Positions 1 through 5,378 of a stretch of 10,943 nucleotides of DNA are shown piece by piece (within the stretch, counting starts at the first letter, position 1; each line of letters begins with the position of its first letter). Made by a program: the position numbers and the translations under genes. The notes under the pieces were generated by a model that worked only from the letters and a program-made list of their open reading frames with translations, was not told the origin of the DNA and did not search any database. The stretch is from Paracoccaceae bacterium (GTDB lineage: Bacteria > Pseudomonadota > Alphaproteobacteria > Rhodobacterales > Rhodobacteraceae), in the NCBI GenBank assembly GCA_003564655.1, contig PXES01000035.1, positions 1 through 10,943 of the forward strand, in the 5' to 3' direction.

Positions 1-198
1 ACGGCTGAAGGGGCTGGTACCTATGCCGCGCGACTGCTGCCCCTGCCAGCGGGGCTGACGGGTGAAAGCGGGCTCGATGCAGAGGGTCTGGCGCAGGCGC
101 TCGCGCTCAGCGGTCATTTCCTGCATGGGCACCTGGCCCCGGCACGCGACCGCCCGCTGCCCGAGGCCCGCGCCCGCCTGCTCGGCGCGCTGGCGTGA
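1..198 (+). CDS. recO: DNA repair protein RecO, C-terminal end (5' truncated by window)
   Basis: Reading frame 1 is open from the first base to a TGA at 196-198 and gives the last 65 residues of a protein. The segment ALALSGHFLHGHL followed by RPLPEARARLLGAL matches, from memory, the end of alphaproteobacterial RecO (usual pattern: tGHFL..hv......PLPeAR.rL). RecO acts with RecF and RecR to load RecA on SSB-coated single-stranded DNA in gap repair. The N-terminal OB fold and the zinc-binding part, where present, lie outside the window. No gene follows on this strand; the next bases are a GC-rich gap with strong hairpins at 275-299 and 317-371 that could help end the transcript. The family call depends on a short tail, so it is good but not certain. 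Confidence 0.75.
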   Translation, partial: TAEGAGTYAARLLPLPAGLTGESGLDAEGLAQALALSGHFLHGHLAPARDRPLPEARARLLGALA

Positions 199-844
199 CG
201 CCCGCGCCCCGTGCCGAAGGCGCCGCAACGGGGACTGCCGGGTGCGCTGCGCCCGAAAGACGTGACCCGCCAGAGCGCGCGCACGGCATCTGCGCGCGCC
301 AGTCGCTACGCAGACAAAGCGCCCTCGGGGCGTGCCGGGTGGGGGGAGGCGGGCACAGCCCGAGGGCGCTTGTGCCGCGGGCGCGCGTCGATGTCCGGAC
401 AAGCCGCGCAGGCGCCCGAAGCAATCGGGCAGTCGGGCCGTGACCGCGCGCGGGTCTCCCCGGGCCCTGCCGAGGCGGAGAGAAGGCCTCTCCTCGGCGG
501 CTAACAGCAGCGGCTTGAGGGCACTGCCCCGCGCCCTGGTTCCCCTGAACGGTGCAAGCGGGACGCATCGGAGGCTGTGCCGCGCCAGGCGTCCGGCATC
601 TTCGGGCAGCCATGCCGCGCCAACCTCTGCGCCGAGGCAGCGACCGCGCCGGGCCGGGGCGTGTCGCACGGCCATCGCGGGCAGATGCGGGACAGAGCGC
701 GGCCCGCCGTCAAACACCAATCGGCGTTTCCCGACCTGCGAGAGGATGCCCGGTCACCCGCCCGGGCAGCGCCCGCGAAGGGGCATGGCCGGGCGGCCCC
801 CCGAAAGCGCGATTCAGCACCGCCTCACCCCGGCGCGCCCCCTG
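199..844. other. Long GC-rich intergenic stretch with hairpins, no gene seen
   Basis: About 650 bases between the recO stop and the DUF2256 stop (convergent genes). Open frames exist on both strands, but they give Arg/Pro/Ala-rich products with no family resemblance and look like GC-rich noise. Inverted repeats seen: a perfect 9-bp stem at 275-283/291-299; the G-loop element at 317-371; a 7+4 bp stem at 469-498 (GCCGAGG...CCTCGGC with inner AGAG/CTCT); and an 8-bp stem at 758-765/789-796. None has a clear run of T on either side, so none is a textbook terminator. Structured RNA or degraded repeats are possible, but no known RNA family was recognised. Confidence 0.6.
275..371. repeat. Copy 1 (diverged) of a two-hairpin, G-rich-loop element
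   Basis: Two stems follow each other. The first is a perfect 9-bp inverted repeat, GCGCGCGCA (275-283) with TGCGCGCGC (291-299), around a 7-nt loop. The second has outer arms AAGCGCCCTCGGG (317-329) and CCCGAGGGCGCTT (359-371), an inner stem GTGCC/GGCAC (332-336/352-356), and a G-rich loop at 337-351. This outer arm plus inner stem plus G loop layout is the same as in the two copies at 2957-3050 and 3142-3227. It also shares the 10-mer CGGCATCTGC (284-293) with the second copy (2964-2973) at nearly the same distance before the outer arm (24 versus 26 nt). It lies about 120 nt past the recO stop and might act in termination, but no T tract follows. Confidence 0.5.
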
Positions 845-1021
845 TCATTTCGCTGGTGCCGCCCGCACCTTGCCCCCGGCGCGCGCGGCACGGCGGCAGC
901 GTTCGGAACAGTATCGCACGGCTTCCCAGTCGCGCGCCCATTTGCGCCGCCATGTGAAGGGCAGACCGCACGCTGCGCAGGTCTTGACCGGCAACTCGGA
1001 TTTCCGCCGCATCCGCGCCAT
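845..1021 (-). CDS. DUF2256 small zinc-ribbon protein
   Basis: A 58-residue protein (ATG at 1021-1019, TGA at 847-845). The core PVKTCAACGLPFTWRRKW followed by ARDWEAVRYCSERCRR is the signature of DUF2256, whose members are usually about 45-60 residues with the same CxxC...CxxxC spacing. Here the cysteines are C15, C18, C38 and C42, which would hold one zinc ion. Family members are often found near photolyase/cryptochrome genes; none is in this window. The function is unknown. The start lies 4 nt after the MORN-gene stop, with only a weak GGGGAAG upstream, so translational coupling is likely. A second ATG at 1012-1010 would give 55 residues and has no better ribosome site. The basic, Ala/Arg-rich tail (residues 43-58) is not conserved in the family as far as I recall. 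Such a short gene is easily missed. Confidence 0.85.
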   Translation of the reverse strand: MARMRRKSELPVKTCAACGLPFTWRRKWARDWEAVRYCSERCRRAARAGGKVRAAPAK

Positions 1022-1025
1022 CGGC

Positions 1026-2468
1026 TCAGTCTTCCCCGGCCTCCGCGTCGTCGTCGCGGACCAGCATGTCCCCGTCTTCCCACTCGCCCGAAAGCACCTC
1101 GCCCGTCGCATAGCGCAAAACGCCTGTGCCATGGCGCTGACCGTCGCGGAAGCTGCCCTCATAGACGTCGCCCGAGGCATAGCTCGCCACACCCTCGCCA
1201 GTGATCTGGCCGCTGTCCCATTCGCCCTCATAGACGAAACCGTCGGCCATCTCGATCCGCCCCTCGCCATGGCGCGCGCCTTCCGAGAAGCGGCCGGTGT
1301 AGACCGAGCCGTCAGGATAGACCATCTCGCCCTCGCCATGCAGCTCGCCGCCTGCGAACGCGCCGGTATAGACACGCCCGTCGGCAAAGGTCATCACCCC
1401 GGTCCCCTCGGGCAGGCCGCGCACGAAGCCGCCCTCATAGACTGCACCATCGGCGAATTCCGCGCGCCCCTCGCCCTCGAACTGGCCCTCGGACCACGCG
1501 CCCTCATAGCTTGCGCCATCGGCATAGGTGATGGTGCCGGTGCCGTCGGGCAGCCCGTCGCGGAACTGGCCGACATATTCCGAACCGTCGGGCTGCACCA
1601 GCCGCCCCTCGCCCTCGATCCGCCCGGCTACCCAGGCCCCCTCGTAGAGATACCCGTCAGGCCCGGTCAACCGCCCCTCGCCCTCGCGCATGTCGTTGAC
1701 GAAACTGCCCTCGAAGACCAGCCCGTCGGCCTGCTCGACGCGCGCCTCGCCCTCGCGCAGCCCGGCGCGGAAGCCGCCGGTGTAGACATCGCCATTCGCC
1801 TGGGTCAGCACGCCTTGCCCGTGCAACTCGCCCTCGGCCCAGTCGCCCTCGTAGCGCAGCCCGTCAGGCGTCTCCAGCACGCCGGTCCCGTGGCGCAGGT
1901 CGTCGCGCATCTCGCCCTCAAAGATCGAGCCGTCGGGATAGGTGATCCGCCCTTGCCCGGCGCGCACCCCATCGCGCCAGTCGCCCTCGTAGCGGTAACC
2001 ATCGGGGCGGGTCAGGACCCCCTCGCCATGCGGCTGGCCCTCGGCGAAACTGCCCTCATAGACAGAGTCATTGGCGAACACCCGAACCCCCTGCCCGGCG
2101 ATCGTGCCATCGACCCATTCGCCGTCATAGGTGGAGCCGTCGGCAAAGGTCATCCGCCCCTGCCCATGCGGGCGCCCGGCGGCGAACTCGCCCTCATAGA
2201 CCGCGCCCGAGGGGTAGCGCGCCACGCCCTCGCCGCTGATCTCGCCCTCGACCCACTCGCCGGTATACTCGAACCCGTTGGGCAGGCGGTAGGTGCCGGT
2301 GCCATGCTGCAGCCCGTCACGGAACTCGCCCTCATAGATTCCGCCATCCTCGTATTGCCGGGTCAGCACACCATCGGTCTGGGCTGTGGCGGGCAGGGCA
2401 AGCGCCAGGCCAAGCGCCAGGCCAAGGGCGGCGAGTAAAAGGCGCGCGGAACGCGGGGCTGCGGTCAT
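1026..2468 (-). CDS. Secreted MORN-repeat protein (about 19 repeats)
   Basis: A 480-residue protein. Residues 1-30 form a signal peptide: a short Arg-containing start, a long Leu/Ala core, and a likely signal peptidase I cut after ATA (29)-Q30. From residue 40 the protein is an unbroken array of 23-residue MORN repeats (YEGEW/F.dG..hGeG pattern): eighteen full units at 40-453 and a partial nineteenth, then an acidic tail ending DDDAEAGED. The position after YxGx is mostly alternately Phe and Trp in successive units (F-W-F-W in units 1-6), so the true unit may be a 46-residue pair. MORN arrays form elongated beta sheets; eukaryotic examples contact lipids or proteins, but bacterial ones have no settled role. 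The start at 2468 is chosen because AGGGAG lies 9 nt upstream and a signal peptide follows directly; longer in-frame starts add a GC-noise leader. DUF2256 follows 4 nt after the stop. No catalytic domain is visible. Confidence 0.9.
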   Translation of the reverse strand: MTAAPRSARLLLAALGLALGLALALPATAQTDGVLTRQYEDGGIYEGEFRDGLQHGTGTYRLPNGFEYTGEWVEGEISGEGVARYPSGAVYEGEFAAGRPHGQGRMTFADGSTYDGEWVDGTIAGQGVRVFANDSVYEGSFAEGQPHGEGVLTRPDGYRYEGDWRDGVRAGQGRITYPDGSIFEGEMRDDLRHGTGVLETPDGLRYEGDWAEGELHGQGVLTQANGDVYTGGFRAGLREGEARVEQADGLVFEGSFVNDMREGEGRLTGPDGYLYEGAWVAGRIEGEGRLVQPDGSEYVGQFRDGLPDGTGTITYADGASYEGAWSEGQFEGEGRAEFADGAVYEGGFVRGLPEGTGVMTFADGRVYTGAFAGGELHGEGEMVYPDGSVYTGRFSEGARHGEGRIEMADGFVYEGEWDSGQITGEGVASYASGDVYEGSFRDGQRHGTGVLRYATGEVLSGEWEDGDMLVRDDDAEAGED

Positions 2469-2956
2469 GACTCCGGTCTCCCTGAAGATTTTGGCGGCGA
2501 AGGTAGAGGGGGGGGCGCAGGCTGGCAAGGGCTTTCGACCCGCACGCGCCGACCGCCGCGCGGGGTCGCACGCGGCAGCGCTGCGCGCCCGCCACCGACC
2601 GGGTGACGGCAGGGTGCCCGCCCGGATGGCGCCTCCGCGATGGGGGAAGATGGCGCACACGCTTCCAGCGGTCCGCCAGGATGGCCCCGTTCTCGCCACG
2701 CATGGCCCATCGGCTGCGGCCGCGCCGAGCCGCGCGGCAGGCACCGCGCGCGGGAACGGCGCGGTCGCCCGGCTCCATGCAGGTCGCCTCGCATGTCGCA
2801 TGCTGCTGCGCGGATCACCATCGATGGATCCAGGGGCCGCGCCGCGCAGCGGGCATTGACAGGCACCACACCCCGTGACGGGCGCAGATCAGCGCGGCGC
2901 GCAGACATCCGGCTGCGTTCTCTGGCGACGTTCACACGCCGATACGCCGACACATG

Positions 2957-3050
2957 GGCCGCGCGGCATCTGCCCCCTTACCGGCCCCGACAGGGGGCAA
3001 GCGCCCGCGAGTGGCCATGGGAGGGCGGGCGGGGCCTCGAGCGGGCGCTT
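2957..3050. repeat. Copy 2 of the two-hairpin element with perfect G-quadruplex motif
   Basis: Order of parts on the plus strand: GGCCGCGCGGC (2957-2967); hairpin A with arms TGCCCCC (2971-2977) and GGGGGCA (2993-2999); then hairpin B with outer arms AAGCGCCCGC (2999-3008) and GCGGGCGCTT (3041-3050), inner stem GGCC/GGCC (3013-3016/3033-3036), and the loop GGGAGGGCGGGCGGGG (3019-3034). That loop is four G-tracts separated by single bases, the most stable class of G-quadruplex motif; its last two G also take part in the inner stem, so the two folds compete. On the minus strand the loop reads as CCGCCCTCCC. Copy 3 at 3142-3227 has the same parts in the same order. Confidence 0.75.
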
Positions 3051-3057
3051 CTTTTCC
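2999..3057 (+). terminator. Terminator-like hairpin plus T-rich tail
   Basis: Hairpin B of copy 2 has a 10-bp GC-rich stem and is followed on the plus strand directly by a T-rich stretch (TTCTTTT, 3049-3055), as in an intrinsic terminator. No plus-strand gene ends nearby, so if real it would end an unannotated RNA or block antisense transcription. On the minus strand, where the DmdA-like transcript would arrive, the T tract is missing. Copy 3 also lacks it, which suggests termination is not the element's general role. Confidence 0.35.
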
Positions 3058-3141
3058 CGAGCCCCCGCAGTTCGGGTCGCGCATGAACTTCGCGTTGCCA
3101 CCGCGCACGGCCTATACCTGCCCACCAGACACCCCGCCGCA

Positions 3142-3227
3142 GGCCGCGCGGCCCACCGCCTCCGGAACGGAGGCGAGCGCCCGCGAGCGGGTCGTGGGAG
3201 GGCGGGTGGGGACCCCGAGCGGGCGCT
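3142..3227. repeat. Copy 3 of the two-hairpin element with perfect G-quadruplex motif
   Basis: Same order as copy 2: GGCCGCGCGGC (3142-3152); hairpin A with an 8-bp perfect stem CGCCTCCG (3157-3164) / CGGAGGCG (3168-3175); then, with no gap, hairpin B with outer arms AGCGCCCGC (3176-3184) and GCGGGCGCT (3219-3227), inner stem GGGTC/GACCC (3189-3193/3211-3215), and the loop GGGAGGGCGGGTGGGG (3196-3211). Compared with copy 2, the outer arms and loop are almost identical, while hairpin A and the inner stem have different sequences that still pair. The element ends 21 nt before the stop of the DmdA-like gene, i.e. in its 3' flank. Confidence 0.75.
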
Positions 3228-3248
3228 ACCCCCGCCCGCGCCCGCGCC

Positions 3249-4394
3249 TCAGGCTGCGGCGAGGCGCTTCTTCGGGTCGTAGAAGGGCCGCTCGACCACC
3301 CGCGCGCCGACCGGGCCCGAGGGCAGCACCACCTCGAGCCGGGTGCCCAGATGCGCATGTTCGACCGCGACCATCGCCAGCGCGATATTCGCCCCGAGCC
3401 GCGGCGAGTAGACCGCCGATGTCACCTTGCCCTGCTCCGCCCCGCCCGCGCGGATCGGCCAGAAGCGCGTATTCGGCGCGGCCAAGGGGTCGGTATCGAG
3501 GATCAGCCCCACCTGCCGCCGCGTGACGCCGGTATCGCGGATGTGCCGCAGCGCCGCCTTGCCGATGAAATCGGCCTCCATTTCCAGATCGACCAGCCGG
3601 TCGAGGCCCAGCTCATAGGGGTTGGTCTGCGCATCGGCATCGGCGTGGTAGGACAGCATCCCCCCCTCGATCCGGCGGATGGTCGAGGTGTGGCCGGGCT
3701 TCAGCCCCAGCGGTACGCCCACGGCCATGATCCGCTCCCACAGCGCATTGCCGCGGCTGCCGTCGCGCAGATAGATCTCGTAGCCCAGCTCCGACGACCA
3801 GCCGGTGCGCGAGACGATCAGCGGGATGCCGTCGAGCGTCGCCTCGCGCCACCAGAAATAGCGCAGCTCCATGATCTCGTCGCCGAAGAGCGCGCGCATG
3901 ATCTCGCCCGATTTCGGGCCCTGCAACTGCAGCGGCGAGACGTCCGGTTCCCGGATGGTGACATCCATCCCCGAATGCACCGCCAAACCTTGGGCCCACA
4001 GCAGGATGTCGCTGTCGGCCAGCGACAGCCAGAAGTGATCTTCAGCCAGCCTCAACAGGATCGGGTCATTCAGGATGCCGCCCTCGGCATTGGTGATCAG
4101 CACGTATTTGCACTGGCCGACCTGCATCTTCGACAGGTTGCGCGGGGTCATCATCTGCACGAAGCGCGCGGCATCCGGACCGGTGATCTCGACCTGCCGC
4201 TCGACCGCCACATCACACAGGATCGCGTCGTTGATGAGGTTCCAGAAATTCGCCTCCGGGTCGCCGAAATCGCGCGGGATATACATGTGATTATAGACCG
4301 AGAAGCCCTGCGCGCCCCAACGCAGCGTGGCGTCGAAATAGGGGGATTTGCGGATCTGGGTGCCGAAGCCGTAATCGTCAGAACTGGTGCGCAT
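3249..4394 (-). CDS. DmdA-like GcvT-family folate-dependent methyltransferase/demethylase
   Basis: A 381-residue protein of the aminomethyltransferase (GcvT) fold. Motifs: YNHM (34-37), CDVAVERQVEITGPDA (60-75), GGILNDPI (105-112, with Asp110 at the place of the conserved GcvT Asp), WLSLADSD (122-129), DVSPLQLQGP (151-160), SRTGWSSELGYEIYL (195-209, the folate-site loop), a GKAAL segment (278-282) and a C-terminal barrel domain. It resembles DMSP demethylase DmdA in length and in the phrases DVA.ERQV, GG.LNDP, WLSLAD.D and DVSPL..QGP. True DmdA, from memory, has SGWSKQGG where this protein has TGWSSELG, so the substrate may differ (another methylated sulfur, nitrogen or oxygen compound). The start is set by AGGGAGGA (4399-4406) 4 nt upstream. 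An Lrp-type regulator lies 162 nt upstream on the same strand and may control it. A role with tetrahydrofolate as methyl acceptor is inference from the family. Confidence 0.85.
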   Translation of the reverse strand: MRTSSDDYGFGTQIRKSPYFDATLRWGAQGFSVYNHMYIPRDFGDPEANFWNLINDAILCDVAVERQVEITGPDAARFVQMMTPRNLSKMQVGQCKYVLITNAEGGILNDPILLRLAEDHFWLSLADSDILLWAQGLAVHSGMDVTIREPDVSPLQLQGPKSGEIMRALFGDEIMELRYFWWREATLDGIPLIVSRTGWSSELGYEIYLRDGSRGNALWERIMAVGVPLGLKPGHTSTIRRIEGGMLSYHADADAQTNPYELGLDRLVDLEMEADFIGKAALRHIRDTGVTRRQVGLILDTDPLAAPNTRFWPIRAGGAEQGKVTSAVYSPRLGANIALAMVAVEHAHLGTRLEVVLPSGPVGARVVERPFYDPKKRLAAA

Positions 4395-4398
4395 CCTG

Positions 4399-4406
4399 TC
4401 CTCCCT
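4399..4406 (-). promoter_or_regulatory. Strong ribosome binding site fixing the DmdA-like start
   Basis: AGGGAGGA on the minus strand lies 4 nt before the ATG at 4394. It rules out the longer in-frame start at 4508, whose extra N-terminal 38 residues resemble no part of the family. Confidence 0.7.
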
Positions 4407-4507
4407 GACTGCCCGCGCCATGTCGCGGGCGGCGTGCTGTGCCGGACCACAGTGATAGCATCCGCATTTCTGGAACATGTCCCGAATTCCTCGGCGGCGC
4501 AGGACCA

Positions 4508-4545
4508 AACAGACTTCATTTCCGGGGGGTACCGGTCCGTCTGTT
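4508..4545. promoter_or_regulatory. Perfect 7-bp inverted repeat between regulator and DmdA-like gene
   Basis: AACAGAC (4508-4514) and GTCTGTT (4539-4545) are exact inverse copies with centres about 31 bp (three helical turns) apart; CCGG occurs on both sides of the centre (4522-4525 and 4532-4535). The repeat begins 11 nt after the regulator's stop. It could be a weak terminator of the regulator gene (the minus strand reads GTCTGTTTGG at the end, not a real T tract) or an operator for the downstream gene. It does not match the E. coli Lrp consensus as I recall it. The choice between the two is open. Confidence 0.35.
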
Positions 4546-4556
4546 CTCGCAGCCCG

Positions 4557-5117
4557 TCAGCCGGGCTCGCGATTCCCGCCGAGGGGCCGCGCGCTGCCCG
4601 GCCCGCCCGCCTGCCCGCCCGCCGACCCGCCCGCACGCCCGGTCAGGCGCGCAATGTCGGGGCGATCGGACTTGACCTCGCGCGTGGCGATGAAGGTCAC
4701 GTAGCGGTCGATGCCGATCTCGGCATCGAGCAGCTCCTCCATCAGGTCGTGAAAGGCGGCCAGCGAGGCGACATGCACGGTCATGACGTAATCCACTCCG
4801 CCGCTGGTCGCGATGCAGCTCGTGATCTCGTCGATCTGGCGGATATGCGCCTCGAACCGCTCGAAATCCGCGCGGCGATGATGGGCGAGCGCGACCGTGA
4901 CGATGATCTGCGCCAGGTCCACGATCCGGTCGAGCGCAAGATCGGCGTGAAACCCGCGGATATACCCGGCTTCGCGCAGGCGCGAGAACCGTTCCCAACA
5001 GGGGGTGGGCGAAAGGTTGACCAATTCGGCCAGGCGGCTCTTGCTGAGCTGCCCGTGCTTCTGGACCGCAGCGAGAATGCGGATATCTGCCGCATCAAGC
5101 GCCGGCTTTCTGCGCAT
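4557..5117 (-). CDS. Lrp/AsnC-family transcriptional regulator with Gly-rich tail
   Basis: A 186-residue protein. Residues 7-52 are the winged helix-turn-helix of the AsnC family: LDAADIRILAAVQ, then LAELVNLSPTPCWERFSRL, then REAGYIRGF. Residues about 66-145 are the ligand-sensing RAM domain, with CIATSGGVDYVMTV (101-114) matching the usual C...tG..Dy.. motif. These proteins form dimers to octamers that wrap DNA and respond to amino acids or related small molecules. Residues 159-186 are a Gly/Ala/Pro-rich tail not found in typical members (usual length about 150-165), encoded by a short CGCCCGC-type repeat. The ATG at 5117 is preferred because GGGGAGG sits 6 nt before it; the ATG at 5123 would lie directly against that site. 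Its position 162 nt before the DmdA-like gene on the same strand suggests it controls that gene, possibly with its substrate as ligand. Confidence 0.88.
   Translation of the reverse strand: MRRKPALDAADIRILAAVQKHGQLSKSRLAELVNLSPTPCWERFSRLREAGYIRGFHADLALDRIVDLAQIIVTVALAHHRRADFERFEAHIRQIDEITSCIATSGGVDYVMTVHVASLAAFHDLMEELLDAEIGIDRYVTFIATREVKSDRPDIARLTGRAGGSAGGQAGGPGSARPLGGNREPG
4596..4641. repeat. CGCCCGC-type short tandem repeat in the 3' end of the Lrp-type gene
   Basis: On the plus strand the stretch is a run of imperfect CCCGCC/CGCCCG units broken by single A or T bases. On the coding (minus) strand it gives many GGG tracts with short spacers, so the mRNA end could fold into G-quadruplexes, and it codes for the Gly-rich protein tail. 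It looks like slippage-prone expansion past the normal end of the protein. Confidence 0.55.
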
Positions 5118-5123
5118 CGTCAT

Positions 5124-5130
5124 CCTCCCC
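5124..5130 (-). promoter_or_regulatory. Ribosome binding site deciding the Lrp-type start
   Basis: GGGGAGG on the minus strand directly touches the first ATG (5123-5121) and is 6 nt before the second (5117-5115). Normal spacing favours the second, giving a protein that begins MRRKPALD. Confidence 0.6.
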
Positions 5131-5344
5131 CCGGGAAGGGCTGCGCCCTGCCCCGACCTCCGCCATGCTGCGCGAGATCACCGCGCAATGCCCCCTGCTT
5201 TGCGACCAGATTCGCGTCACAAGCGAAGCTAGCGCAACCGGCCGAGACGCACAGAGCGGCGCGGATTGCTTGCGACAGTCGGGCGCAGGCGGAAACGCGA
5301 GGAGCGTCAGCAGATTGGCGGGAGATCCAACGGGGCGCGTCGCA

Positions 5345-5361
5345 GGGACCCGGGCGGTCCC
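5345..5361 (-). terminator. Possible hairpin terminator after cysE
   Basis: GGGACC (5345-5350) and GGTCCC (5356-5361) form a 6-bp stem with a 5-nt loop, beginning 17 nt after the cysE stop. There is no T tract, so it is at best a weak or Rho-assisted stop. The rest of 5131-5378 should hold the promoter of the Lrp-type gene, which I could not place. Confidence 0.25.
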
Positions 5362-5378
5362 ATGTGCCGCGCGCCCGC

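Larger units (their letters stand above)
2469..3248. other. Long GC-rich intergenic stretch carrying two structured repeats
   Basis: About 780 bases between the MORN gene start and the DmdA-like gene stop, both on the minus strand. I see no credible gene: all open frames have Arg/Ala/Pro-rich products without motifs. The right part (2957-3227) holds two copies of a two-hairpin element described separately. The left part should contain the promoter of the MORN gene, but I cannot place -35/-10 boxes with any confidence. A TTGACA at 2856-2861 on the plus strand has no acceptable -10 at 16-18 nt. Confidence 0.6.

Noticed and set aside
758..796. 8-bp hairpin as terminator of the MORN-DUF2256 operon
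   Set aside because: It lies about 50 nt after the DUF2256 stop but has a 23-nt loop and no T tract on the minus strand, so it was not listed as a terminator.
332..1204. Open frame on the plus strand across the recO-DUF2256 gap
   Set aside because: The product is Arg/Pro/Ala-rich noise without motifs, and it runs over the DUF2256 and MORN genes in antisense.
552..2438. Long open frame on the plus strand (628 codons) opposite the MORN gene
   Set aside because: It is the antisense shadow of the MORN repeats: its periodicity mirrors the minus-strand units, while only the minus strand has a signal peptide, a ribosome site and a known repeat family.
2856..2878. TTGACA as a -35 box for a plus-strand small RNA ending at the 3050 hairpin
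   Set aside because: No -10-like hexamer lies 16-18 nt downstream (the sequence there is CGGGCG-like).
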